NCBI GenBank assembly: GCA_903870275.1
Contig: CAIQCK010000119.1
Span: 62,001-126,000, forward strand
DNA: 64,000 nt
From: an uncultured bacterium
GTDB lineage: Bacteria > Verrucomicrobiota > Verrucomicrobiia > CAIQCK01
Direction: 5' to 3'
How positions within the stretch are numbered: position 1 is the first letter of the stretch; each line of letters starts with the position of its first letter. Made by a program: the position numbers and the translations under genes. Shown piece by piece: positions 9,051 to 18,515 of the stretch. The notes under the pieces were generated by a model. That model ran no database searches, had not been told where the DNA came from, and saw only the letters and a program-made list of their open reading frames with translations.

Positions 9051-10640
9051 ATGAAACAGACTCCCGCCGTCGCCGTTTGTCTGGCCGCGCTGTTGTCGGT
9101 TGGCGCGGCGGTTACCCCGGCAGCAACAGCTGATGCGGGCCGGCGGCCCAACGTGCTGTTCATCGCCGTGGACGATCTCAACACGCGCATCGGCTGCTAC
9201 GGCGACCCGGTCGTCAAGACGCCCAACCTCGACCGGCTGGCGCGGCGCGGCGTGCGGTTTGACCGCGCCTATTGCCAGTTCCCGCTTTGCAATCCCTCGC
9301 GCGCGTCGTTGCTGCTGGGACGCTACCCGACGACCACGGAGATCATTGACTTCGCGTATCCGGCGCTGTTGGGCCGCGATTGGGTGTCGCTGCCGCAGCA
9401 TTTCCGCAACAACGGCTACGACGTGCGGCTGCTGGGCAAGGTTTGGCACTTCGACAAGGAGTTGATGAAAAACTGGTTTCATGAGGAAGTGCCCGGCGCG
9501 GAGTATCCGCCGGACTGGAGCGCGGGTGAGAAGTGGGTGCTAAAAAGCCAGGAAGTCCACGCGCGCATGTTGGGCGACCTGACCCGATGGGAGCCTTACC
9601 GCACGCAGGCGCCGCCGCCGAACAAGTTTGCCAACATGCTGCGGACCTGGGCCAACGTATTCGGCCCCGTGGCCGACGCCGAGGAGGACGGCGCGGAGGC
9701 GAGAGCCAAAGCCTACGAGTGGACCGCCGATGCGAAGAACGCCCGGCAGGCGGTGGAGTTGCTCGCGCGCCACGGCTTGTCGGACAAGCCTTTCTTTCTG
9801 GGCGTGGGTTTCTACAAGCCGCACGTGCCTCTCGTGGCGCCCAAGCGTTTTTTCGATCTTTACCCGCCGGAAAAGCTCCCGCTGCCGGACGATTTCGTGC
9901 CCGTGCCGACCGCGGACGACGCGGTGCCGCGATACGCCTTGCGCGACAACCTCGATCTGTTCTTCGAGGAGCGCGTGACACCGCAACGAGCCAGGGAAGC
10001 CATCGCGGCCTATTACGCCTGCATCAGTTTCATGGACGAAAAACTGAGCATCGTGCTGGACGCGCTGGAGCACGCCGGCTTGTCCGACAACACGGTGATC
10101 GTGCTTTGGGGCGACCACGGCTGGCATCTGGGCGAAAAAGGCATGTGGGCCAAGGGAACGTTGTTCGACGTGGCGGCGCGCGCGCCGTTGATCATTGTGG
10201 ATCCCCGCAAAAAAACCGCCGGCCAGGGCTGCCGGCGCACGGTGGAATTTGTGGACATCTATCCCACGCTCGCCGAACTCTGCGGCCTGGCCTTGCCGCC
10301 GGGACTGGAAGGCAAGAGTCTGATTTCGCTGCTCGACAACCCCGAAGCCGTTTGGGACAAACCCGCATTCACGCTGGTGGCGCGTGAAGACTGGCTGGCG
10401 CGCTCGGTGCGAACGGAGCGTTGGTGCTACACCGAGTGGGACGAAGGCCGTCACGGCGCGGAGCTTTACGATCTGCAAGCCGACCCGCGCGAATCGAAGA
10501 ACCTGGCGAAAGACCCCCGGCAATCCGCTACCATTGCCAGGTTGAGGGAAATGCTCCACACCGGCCCGGTGGCCAGGGAATCGCCGGTTCGGACTGCCGT
10601 TTTCCCGGACAAATTTTGCAAGGCCGAAGGAATGCGTTAA
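9051..10640 (+). CDS. Type I sulfatase (iduronate-2-sulfatase-like), secreted
   Basis: NVLFIAVDDLNTRIGCYGD, C-N-P-S-R formylglycine motif (FPLCNPSRASLLLGRYP), WGDHGWHLGEKGMW. Confidence 0.9.
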   Translation: MKQTPAVAVCLAALLSVGAAVTPAATADAGRRPNVLFIAVDDLNTRIGCYGDPVVKTPNLDRLARRGVRFDRAYCQFPLCNPSRASLLLGRYPTTTEIIDFAYPALLGRDWVSLPQHFRNNGYDVRLLGKVWHFDKELMKNWFHEEVPGAEYPPDWSAGEKWVLKSQEVHARMLGDLTRWEPYRTQAPPPNKFANMLRTWANVFGPVADAEEDGAEARAKAYEWTADAKNARQAVELLARHGLSDKPFFLGVGFYKPHVPLVAPKRFFDLYPPEKLPLPDDFVPVPTADDAVPRYALRDNLDLFFEERVTPQRAREAIAAYYACISFMDEKLSIVLDALEHAGLSDNTVIVLWGDHGWHLGEKGMWAKGTLFDVAARAPLIIVDPRKKTAGQGCRRTVEFVDIYPTLAELCGLALPPGLEGKSLISLLDNPEAVWDKPAFTLVAREDWLARSVRTERWCYTEWDEGRHGAELYDLQADPRESKNLAKDPRQSATIARLREMLHTGPVARESPVRTAVFPDKFCKAEGMR

Positions 10641-10653
10641 CGTTTCCTAGACG

Positions 10654-11502
10654 ATGAAGGTTTTGCTCACAGGCGCAAACGGTCTTGTCGGCTCGGCGCT
10701 GATACCCGAACTGACCGCCGCGGGACACAGCGTTACGCGGCTTTCACACTCGCAAGCGTGGCCGGAATTGGCGGGCCACGACGCGGTGGTGCATCTGGCC
10801 GGCGACAACGTTGCATCGGGCCGCTGGACGCCGGAGAAAAAGGCGCGCATCCGCGACAGCCGCGTGCAAATGACGCGGCGGCTTTGCGAAGCGGTCGCGA
10901 GGCTCGCGTCGCCGCCGCGCGTGGCCGTCTGCGCGTCGGCAGTCGGCTTCTACGGCCATCGCGGCGGCGAAATCCTGCGTGAGGAGAGCGCGCCGGGCGC
11001 GGATTTTCTGGCGGAGGTGTGCCGCGACTGGGAGGCGGCGACGAAGCCGGCGACGGACGCGGGAATCCGCGTGGTCAATCTCCGCTTCGGCGTCGTCCTC
11101 AGCACCACCGGCGGCGCGCTCGCGAAGATGCTGACGCCTTTCAAACTCGGCCTCGGCGGCGTCATCGGCGACGGCCGGCAATGGATGAGTTGGATTACGC
11201 TCGACGACGCGATCAGCGTGGTCAGCCGTGCACTGACAGACGGAACATTGCGCGGACCGGTGAATGCCGTCACACCGCAGCCGGTGACAAACCGCGAGTT
11301 CACGAAAACGCTTGGCCGCGTGCTGTGCCGGCCGGTGCTTTTCCCGCTGCCGGCGTTTGTGGCGCGGCTGACACTGGGCGAGATGGCCGACGCGCTGTTG
11401 CTGTCGAGCCAGCGTGTGGAGCCGGCAAAGCTGACCGCCAGCGGCTACCACTTCCGTTTCCCGGAACTCGACGGCGCGCTGCGGCATGCGTTGAACCAAT
11501 AG
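10654..11502 (+). CDS. TIGR01777-type NAD-dependent epimerase/SDR family protein
   Basis: MKVLLTGANGLVGSALIPELTAAGH; AVVHLAGDNVASGRWTPEKKARIRDSRV; full-length SDR. Confidence 0.85.
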   Translation: MKVLLTGANGLVGSALIPELTAAGHSVTRLSHSQAWPELAGHDAVVHLAGDNVASGRWTPEKKARIRDSRVQMTRRLCEAVARLASPPRVAVCASAVGFYGHRGGEILREESAPGADFLAEVCRDWEAATKPATDAGIRVVNLRFGVVLSTTGGALAKMLTPFKLGLGGVIGDGRQWMSWITLDDAISVVSRALTDGTLRGPVNAVTPQPVTNREFTKTLGRVLCRPVLFPLPAFVARLTLGEMADALLLSSQRVEPAKLTASGYHFRFPELDGALRHALNQ

Positions 11503-11508
11503 TTTGTT

Positions 11509-11627
11509 CCTCGTCTACGCCCACCTGCGCTCCTTCAGGGCGCACACAATTGTTTGCTGCGGCCCCAAAGCAGCGCTCGCGGACTCGCTTGCCTTGGGCT
11601 GGTTTACTTCGGCGCGGCAAGACGAGG
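11509..11627. repeat. Intergenic inverted-repeat/hairpin-rich element
   Basis: CCTCGTCT (11509-11516) pairs with AGACGAGG (11620-11627); internal TGCGC..GCGCA and GCTGC..GCAGC hairpins; no supported CDS. Confidence 0.4.
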
Positions 11628-11765
11628 CGCCGTGCACGATATGAGAACGAACGGCGGTCAGGGACCGCAGCTACAGTTTACACAAATGTCACATTACCTT
11701 CGCAACTCTCACCTTGATTTCCGTCCAGCGGACTACTACAAGTCCGGCTCTTTTTGCGCGAGACC

Positions 11766-13211
11766 ATGAACGAACGACGACGCGGCATCAACGAAGACTG
11801 GCTGGCGGTGTGGATCGGGCTGGGCATTTTTGCGCTTTCCCTCGGCACGCTGGCAGGCGTGGATTTGCTCGGCTGGAGCGTGACGACGAAGGTGTGGACG
11901 AACCTGGCGAAGGCGCTCGCGCCGGTGTCCGACTCCTGCGCGAAACTGCCCGGCGTGGTGTCGCTGCTGGCCACATATCTGTTCCTGCTCGCCGTGACAT
12001 CGCTCGGCGCGGCGGCACTGCGGGCGAACGTGCGGCGTTTCGCGGGAGCGTTCACGGTGGTGTTCTGGATCAGCTACGCATGCTGGGTGATCGGCAGTTA
12101 CGCCAACATCGCGGCGACGTCGGACAAGCTGGCGGCGTTCAAGATTTCCTGGTCGCTCCGACTCACCTCCGAAGCGGGCTTCATTGTTGCACTGGCGGCG
12201 GGGTTGATCGTCGGCAATTTTCTGCCACGTTGCGGCGAGGCGCTACGCGAAGCGATCCGGCCGGAGTGGTATATCAAGACCGGCATCGTGCTGCTCGGCG
12301 GGTTTTTCGGCGTGGCGGCAGCAGGCCAGTTGGTGCTGGCGAAGGCGGTGATGTTCCGCGGCGTTTGCGCCATCATCGAGGCTTACCTGATCTACTGGGG
12401 CTTGGTTTATTTCGTCGCGCGCAAATATTTCAAATTCCCGCGCGAGTGGGCGGCGCCGCTGGCATCGGGCATTTCGATTTGCGGCGTGTCGGCGGCCATC
12501 GCCACGGGCGCCGCCATCCGCGCGCGACCGGTGGTGCCGATCATGGTGTCGTCGCTCGTGGTGATCTTCGCGGTGGTGGAACTGGTGGTGCTGCCGTTCG
12601 CGGCGCAGCATTTCCTCGCCAACGAGCCGATGGTGGCCGGCGCGTGGATGGGGCTGGCGGTGAAGACCGACGGCGCGGCCGTGGCCAGCGGCGCGGTGAC
12701 CGATTCGCTCATCCGCGAGCAGGCGCTGGCAACGTATGGCGTGCGTTACCAGGAAGGCTGGATCATGAACACCGCGGCGGCGATCAAGGTGTTCATTGAC
12801 GTTTTCATCGGCGTGTGGGCGTTCATTCTCGCCGTCATCTGGAGCACGAAGATCGAACGGCGCGAAGGCGATCCGGTGCGGGCCGTGGAGATCTGGCAGC
12901 GGTTTCCGAAGTTCGTCCTGGGCTACATGTTGACGTTCGCCGTCGGGCTAACGCTCGGTCTGACCGCGCCGGCGTTGATGGGGAAGCTCAAGGCCGCGAT
13001 GGCCGAGGCGAACGTGTTCCGCGGCATTTTTTTCGTGATGACCTTTTTCACCATCGGCGTGACGTCCAATTTCAAGCGGCTGGTTGAGGAGGGTATTGGC
13101 CGGCTCGCGCTCGTTTACGTCGTTTGTTTGTTCGGCTTCATCATTTGGATCGGGCTGGCGATCTCGTGGGTCTTCTTCCACGGCATCAAACCACCGCTGG
13201 TCACCGGTTGA
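11766..13211 (+). CDS. YeiH/UPF0324-type putative sulfate exporter family transporter
   Basis: Multi-TM; GIVLLGGFFGVAAAGQLVLAKAV, KTDGAAVASGAVTDSLI, GVTSNFKRL. Confidence 0.7.
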   Translation: MNERRRGINEDWLAVWIGLGIFALSLGTLAGVDLLGWSVTTKVWTNLAKALAPVSDSCAKLPGVVSLLATYLFLLAVTSLGAAALRANVRRFAGAFTVVFWISYACWVIGSYANIAATSDKLAAFKISWSLRLTSEAGFIVALAAGLIVGNFLPRCGEALREAIRPEWYIKTGIVLLGGFFGVAAAGQLVLAKAVMFRGVCAIIEAYLIYWGLVYFVARKYFKFPREWAAPLASGISICGVSAAIATGAAIRARPVVPIMVSSLVVIFAVVELVVLPFAAQHFLANEPMVAGAWMGLAVKTDGAAVASGAVTDSLIREQALATYGVRYQEGWIMNTAAAIKVFIDVFIGVWAFILAVIWSTKIERREGDPVRAVEIWQRFPKFVLGYMLTFAVGLTLGLTAPALMGKLKAAMAEANVFRGIFFVMTFFTIGVTSNFKRLVEEGIGRLALVYVVCLFGFIIWIGLAISWVFFHGIKPPLVTG

Positions 13212-13230
13212 AGGGCACGGAGGAACGCGC

Positions 13231-13386
13231 ATGTCGGAAAAACCCAAACTGGCCGAGGAAATGAAAAAGCTGGCGGAGGAGCCGCTACTGCCCGTTGAGA
13301 AGAAACTTATCGCGTGGAGCGTCGGCCTCGGCATCGTGCTGCTGGGCTTGCTGGTCTGGATCAGCCGGACGTTTTTCCCGGGCTGA
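13231..13386 (+). CDS. 51-aa single-TM protein downstream of the YeiH-type transporter
   Basis: MSEKPKLAEEMKKLAEEPLLPVEKKLIAWSVGLGIVLLGLLVWISRTFFPG; ATG at 13231 with GGAGG upstream, 19 nt after the transporter stop. Confidence 0.6.
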   Translation: MSEKPKLAEEMKKLAEEPLLPVEKKLIAWSVGLGIVLLGLLVWISRTFFPG

Positions 13387-13401
13387 GCCGCGCGCTGGCC
13401 G

Positions 13402-14019
13402 TCAATCTCTTGCCACAAGCGCGATTTGAAAAAAACCGCGCCCCGCCGCCGCTTCGCGGTGGACGACGCGCAGGCCGGAGCCGGCCAGCAGCGGGCCGAG
13501 GCGGCGATTGACGTTGGTGGCGAAAAAAGAGGCGATCGGATTCAACAAGCGGAGCCGCAGCGGCAGCGGGCCTTGGTCGGGGGCGAATTTGTCGAGGATG
13601 ACGGCGCGTCCGCCGCGGCGCAGCACGCGCGCGGCTTCGTTGAGGCAGAGCACCGGATCGGGAATGACGGCGACGATGAAGTGAAGGATGACGGCGTCGA
13701 ACGAACCATCGGCAAACTCCAGCGCGTGGCCGTCCATCACGCGAGCGTCCACGGCGAGGCCGAGCCGCCCGGCGCGGCGGCGAAGTTTTTCCAGCATGGC
13801 CGGCGTGAGATCAATCGCCGTGAGGATCGGGCCGGGCGTGATGCCGTCGAGATCGAGGCCGGTGCCGGCGCCGGCGATAAGGACGCGCTCGCCGGGTTGG
13901 AGGTCGAGCAGCGCGAGGGAGCGACGGCGCATCCGTTGCGTCGGGCGCGCAATGAGGTCGTAGATCGGCGCCAGGCCACTGTAGCGAATGCGGTTCCAAA
14001 GGTTGGTGTTGACGTTCAC
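13402..14019 (-). CDS. Class I SAM-dependent methyltransferase
   Basis: GERVLIAGAGTGLDLDGI, LTAIDLTPAML, DGSFDAVILHFIVAVIPDP. Confidence 0.85.
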   Translation of the reverse strand: MNVNTNLWNRIRYSGLAPIYDLIARPTQRMRRRSLALLDLQPGERVLIAGAGTGLDLDGITPGPILTAIDLTPAMLEKLRRRAGRLGLAVDARVMDGHALEFADGSFDAVILHFIVAVIPDPVLCLNEAARVLRRGGRAVILDKFAPDQGPLPLRLRLLNPIASFFATNVNRRLGPLLAGSGLRVVHREAAAGRGFFQIALVARD

Positions 14020-14037
14020 GGCAAAGGTCGTCGCGGA

Positions 14038-14250
14038 TCAGGATGCCGCCGGTTCGTGGGCCTTGCGGCCGTGGACGCGCTCGTAGGCTTTGCAAAACGG
14101 ACAAAGATGGACTTCGACGGCCTGCACCATTTTGAAAGCGACGCCGCGCTGTTTTGCCCGGGCGCGGCGGCAGACGGGGCACAGCGCGCAGGCCTGTGCC
14201 ATCATTTTGTCAAAACCTGTGGCGTCCTTCGATGGAGTTGAATTATTCAT
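14038..14250 (-). CDS. Small CxxC...CxxC zinc-ribbon-like protein
   Basis: CPVC...CPFC in a 70-aa ORF ending 18 nt before the methyltransferase start. Confidence 0.5.
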   Translation of the reverse strand: MNNSTPSKDATGFDKMMAQACALCPVCRRARAKQRGVAFKMVQAVEVHLCPFCKAYERVHGRKAHEPAAS

Positions 14251-14454
14251 GACTCAATCGCTGCGCTTATTGTGGAACGGAACAGAGCGGTCGTCGAGAC
14301 AAACCGGACCGTCGCGCGCAGTCTGTGGCATTCGTGTGACACGCCGGAGTTTTTTTCAGGCGGATTGCCTTGCCAATGAAGAGCCGACTGGTAAATTTGA
14401 CGTGCTCACGGGCGGAACAAACTCCGCGCATTACATGTTGAAAGCGGCCAACCC

Positions 14455-17106
14455 ATGTCTGCTCCGAAAAATTCGAGTAACAACCAGGCGTCCGGCCTCA
14501 TCCAGGACGCCGCGACCAGCGAGAGCGCCGACGTGCTGCAACGGCTCGGCTCGTCGCCCGCCGGCTTGACGGAGGAGGAAGCGGCCGCGCGGCTGGAGCA
14601 ACACGGCTTTAACGAGATCGCGAGAGAGAAACAGCAAGGATGGTTGCAGCGCCTCTACGTGGCCGCGCGCAATCCGCTGGTGATTCTGCTGACGGTGCTG
14701 GCGGTCCTTTCCTTCGCGACGGGCGACGCCCGCGCCGGCACGGTGATGTTTTTGATGGTGGCGCTGGGCATGTCGTTGCGCTTCATCCAGGAAACACGCG
14801 CCGACAACGCGGCGGCCAAACTCAAGGCGATGATCAGCGTCACCGCCACGGTGGTGCGCAACGGCCAGCCGAAGGAAATTCCGCTCAAGCAACTCGTCCC
14901 CGGCGACGTGGTGAAGCTGTCGGCGGGCGACATGATTCCCGGCGATGTGCGGCTTCTTGCCGCGAAGGACTTGTTCGTCATTCAAGCCACGCTGACCGGT
15001 GAGTCCATGCCGGTGGAGAAGACCGACGCGCGCGACGCGCGCGAGAACATCTCCCCCATCGAACGCGCCAACCTCTGCTTCCTGGGCACCAGCGTCGAAA
15101 GCGGCTCGGCCACGGCCATCATCGTCGCGACCGGCTCGCAGACTTACTTCGGCAAGATGGCGCACTCGCTCGCCGGCCAGCAGGTCGAGACGGCGTTCGA
15201 CCGCGGCGTGAAGAAATTCACGTGGTTGATGATCCGGTTCATGATCGTGATGGTGCCACTGGTTTTCCTCATCAATGGCCTCACCAAGCACGACTGGCAC
15301 GAGGCGTTTTTCTTCTCGATGGCGGTGGCGGTGGGACTGACGCCGGAGATGCTGCCGATGATCGTCTCGGTCTGCCTCTCGAAGGGCGCGATGGCGATGT
15401 CGCGCAAGAAGGTCATCGTCAAGCGCCTCAATTCCATCCAGAACTTCGGCGCGATGAACGTGCTCTGCACCGACAAGACTGGCACGCTCACGATGGATCA
15501 CGTTATCCTGGAGTTCTACTGCGACGTTTTCAAAAAAGAAAACGCCGAAGTGCTGCGCGACGCCTACCTCATCAGCCACTTCCAGACCGGCTTGAAAAAT
15601 ATCCTCGACCGCGCCGTGCTGCGGCACGAGGAAGTTCACGGACAGCTCCCGCTCGACAAATACACGAAGGTGGATGAAATCCCGTTCGACTTCTCGCGCC
15701 GCATGATGTCGGTGGCCGTCGAGGGGCCGGATGGCGGGCGGCAACTGCTGACCAAAGGCGCGCCGGAAGCCGTGTTCGCCCGATGCACGCACTTCGAGAG
15801 CGAAGGCGAAATTTTCCCGATGGAGCCGGTCCTGGTCGGCGACCTCATGCAGCAGGTCAATGAACTGAGCGAAGACGGTTTCCGCGTGCTGGCGGTGGCG
15901 TCAAAGAAAGTGGACAAACGCGAAACCTACTCAAAGGCCGACGAAGCGAACCTGGTCCTGACCGGATACCTCGCGTTTCTCGACCCGCCCAAGGACACCG
16001 CCAAGACCGCTATCACCGCGCTGCGCCAGCACGGCGTCGCGGTCAAGGTCCTCACCGGCGACAACGATCTGGTCACGCGCAAAGTCTGCACGGAAGTCGG
16101 CATCAATGCCGAGAAGATCGTGCTTGGCAGCCAGGTCGAGACGATGAGCGAGGCGCAACTGGCCGACGCGGTGGAGAACACCGATGTGTTCGCGCGCCTC
16201 TCGCCGGCGCACAAGCAGCGCATCGTCAAAGCGCTCCAGAGCAAAGGCCATGTCGTCGGTTTCATGGGCGACGGCATCAACGACGCGCCCGCCTTGCGTG
16301 CCGCCGACGTGGGCATTTCCGTGGACAACGCGGTGGACATCGCCAAGGAATCCGCCGACGTCATCCTGCTCGAAAAAAACCTGATGGTGCTGGAGGAAGG
16401 CGTGCTGGAAGGCCGCAAAGTCTTTGTCAATATCCTCAAATACATCCGCATGGGCGCCAGCTCGAACTTCGGCAACATGTTCAGCGTCATCGGCGCGAGC
16501 GCGTGGCTGCCCTACGTGCCGATGGCCCCGATCCAGGTGCTCACCAATAACCTGCTGTATGATTTCTCACAGGTGCCGATTCCGACTGACAACGTCGGCC
16601 CGCTACAGACCGCCAAGCCGCGGCCGTGGCAGATGGGCGAGATCGCCAAGTTTATTGTCTGCATCGGCCCGATCAGTTCGATCTTCGACTACACCACCTA
16701 TGCGATGATGTGGTTCGTGTTCAAGTGCGACCAGCTCGCTCTGGCGCCGCCCGCGGATTTGGCGTCGCGTTTTCCCGCCGGCGCGTCGCCCGACCAAAGT
16801 TACGCCGCCGCGCTCTTTCACACGGGCTGGTTCGTGGAGTCGCTGATGACGCAGACACTCATCATCCACATCATCCGCACTAATCTCATTCCGTTCGTGC
16901 AATCGCGCGCCAGTTGGCAACTGACCATGACAACGCTGCTGATCATGGCCTTCGGCGCGTGGCTGCCGTATTCGCCCGCGGCGACGGCGCTGGGTTTCGT
17001 GCCGCTGCCGCCGCTCTACTGGCTGCTGCTGGCGCTGACGCTGCTGTGTTACGTCGGCCTGACGCAGCTCATCAAGACGTGGTTGATTCGCAAGTCCTGG
17101 GTTTGA
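14455..17106 (+). CDS. mgtA: Magnesium-translocating P-type ATPase (MgtA/MgtB type)
   Basis: DKTGTLTMD phosphorylation motif, TGES, MGDGINDAPALRAADVGISVD, MgtA-like C-terminal membrane domain. Confidence 0.88.
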   Translation: MSAPKNSSNNQASGLIQDAATSESADVLQRLGSSPAGLTEEEAAARLEQHGFNEIAREKQQGWLQRLYVAARNPLVILLTVLAVLSFATGDARAGTVMFLMVALGMSLRFIQETRADNAAAKLKAMISVTATVVRNGQPKEIPLKQLVPGDVVKLSAGDMIPGDVRLLAAKDLFVIQATLTGESMPVEKTDARDARENISPIERANLCFLGTSVESGSATAIIVATGSQTYFGKMAHSLAGQQVETAFDRGVKKFTWLMIRFMIVMVPLVFLINGLTKHDWHEAFFFSMAVAVGLTPEMLPMIVSVCLSKGAMAMSRKKVIVKRLNSIQNFGAMNVLCTDKTGTLTMDHVILEFYCDVFKKENAEVLRDAYLISHFQTGLKNILDRAVLRHEEVHGQLPLDKYTKVDEIPFDFSRRMMSVAVEGPDGGRQLLTKGAPEAVFARCTHFESEGEIFPMEPVLVGDLMQQVNELSEDGFRVLAVASKKVDKRETYSKADEANLVLTGYLAFLDPPKDTAKTAITALRQHGVAVKVLTGDNDLVTRKVCTEVGINAEKIVLGSQVETMSEAQLADAVENTDVFARLSPAHKQRIVKALQSKGHVVGFMGDGINDAPALRAADVGISVDNAVDIAKESADVILLEKNLMVLEEGVLEGRKVFVNILKYIRMGASSNFGNMFSVIGASAWLPYVPMAPIQVLTNNLLYDFSQVPIPTDNVGPLQTAKPRPWQMGEIAKFIVCIGPISSIFDYTTYAMMWFVFKCDQLALAPPADLASRFPAGASPDQSYAAALFHTGWFVESLMTQTLIIHIIRTNLIPFVQSRASWQLTMTTLLIMAFGAWLPYSPAATALGFVPLPPLYWLLLALTLLCYVGLTQLIKTWLIRKSWV

Positions 17107-17264
17107 TCGCCAGCCAGGGGCGCAATCCATGAAAAACAGAAACCGTGTGTGGAGCGCATTTTTTGCTGGCTCGGCCGCCTGCGCCGGCAAACGGTCCGAC
17201 GTTTTCCTTCCGAAAGCGGGACAGCCTGAAAAAGTCGTGCCGGTTGGTTGACCATCGTCGTCGG

Positions 17265-18455
17265 ATGAAATTTCCCATCTATCTCGACTACCAAGCCACC
17301 ACGCCGGTGGACCCGCGCGTGCTGGAGGCGATGCTGCCGTTCTTCTCAGAGCAGTTCGGCAATCCCGCGAGCCGCACGCACGTCTTCGGCTGGCGGGCGG
17401 CGGAGGCGGTGGACGTTGCGCGTGCGCAGGTGGCGGCGCTCCTCGGCGCGCGGTCGCCGGAGGAAATCGCCTTCACGAGCGGCGCGACGGAGTCGGACAA
17501 CCTCGCGCTCAAAGGCGTCGCGCGCGCCTGCCGCGACAAGGGCGGCCACGTCGTCACCGTGGCGACGGAACACCGCGCGGTGCTCGATGGTTGCAAACGG
17601 CTGGAGGAAGACGGCCTTCGCGTCACGTATCTGCCCGTGGACAAGCACGGCATGGTCTCGCCGGACGCCGTGCGCGCGGCGATCACCGGCGGCACGGTCC
17701 TCGTCAGCGTGATGGCCGCAAACAACGAAGTGGGCACGCTCGCGCCGCTGGCGGAGATCGGCCGCATCACGCGCGAGCGGGGCGTCTTGCTGCACACCGA
17801 TGCCGCGCAAGCTGTCGGCAAAATCCAGATCGACGTCGAGGCGCTGGGCGTGGACCTGCTCTCGCTCAGCGCGCACAAGCTCTGCGGCCCGAAGGGCGTC
17901 GGGGCGCTTTACGTGCGGCGCGGCGTCCGCCTGTCGCCGCAGATGGACGGCGGCGGCCACGAGTTTGGGCTGCGCTCCGGCACGCTCAACGTCCCCGGCG
18001 TCGTCGGTCTCGGCAAGGCGTGCGACATTTGCCGGCTGGAGATGGCCGAAGAAACCGCGCGTGTCCGCACGTGGCGCGACCGGCTCCACGCGGAGATTGC
18101 CGGGGCACTGGACAATGTTTCCCTGAACGGCCATCCCGCCGAGCGGCTCGCAGGCAACCTGAACCTGAGTTTCGCCGGCGCGACGGCGGACGCGGTCATG
18201 GCGACGATGAAAGAGGTGGCCGTCTCGTCGGCGTCGGCCTGCACAACCGCGGCGGTCGAGCCGTCGCACGTGCTGCGGGCGATGGGCGTGAAGCGTTTAC
18301 TGTCGCATTGTTCGATCCGTTTCGGTCTCGGCCGGTTCACAACGAAAGAGGAAGTGGACTACGCCGCGCGCCGCGTGATCGAGGTGGTGCGGGCCGTGCG
18401 CGCGATGCCGCCGATGGAGCAATTGGCCATCGTCGCCGCGCGCGACCGGTGTTGA
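17265..18455 (+). CDS. Cysteine desulfurase (NifS/IscS family)
   Basis: IYLDYQATTPVDPRVLEAMLPFF; TSGATESDNLALKG; HTDAAQAVGK; SLSAHKLCGPKGVGALYV; SSASACT. ORF track starts at 17145; ATG 17265 fits the family. Confidence 0.9.
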   Translation: MKFPIYLDYQATTPVDPRVLEAMLPFFSEQFGNPASRTHVFGWRAAEAVDVARAQVAALLGARSPEEIAFTSGATESDNLALKGVARACRDKGGHVVTVATEHRAVLDGCKRLEEDGLRVTYLPVDKHGMVSPDAVRAAITGGTVLVSVMAANNEVGTLAPLAEIGRITRERGVLLHTDAAQAVGKIQIDVEALGVDLLSLSAHKLCGPKGVGALYVRRGVRLSPQMDGGGHEFGLRSGTLNVPGVVGLGKACDICRLEMAEETARVRTWRDRLHAEIAGALDNVSLNGHPAERLAGNLNLSFAGATADAVMATMKEVAVSSASACTTAAVEPSHVLRAMGVKRLLSHCSIRFGLGRFTTKEEVDYAARRVIEVVRAVRAMPPMEQLAIVAARDRC

Positions 18456-18515
18456 CCGTGATGTCCATTCGACAAAAACTTTTCCGCCGCTGCTGAAAAC
18501 TGGTTAGATTGCGCC

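Noticed and set aside
17145-17264. N-terminal extension of the cysteine desulfurase in the ORF track
   Set aside because: Alternative start; family proteins begin near IYLDYQATTP, matching ATG 17265.
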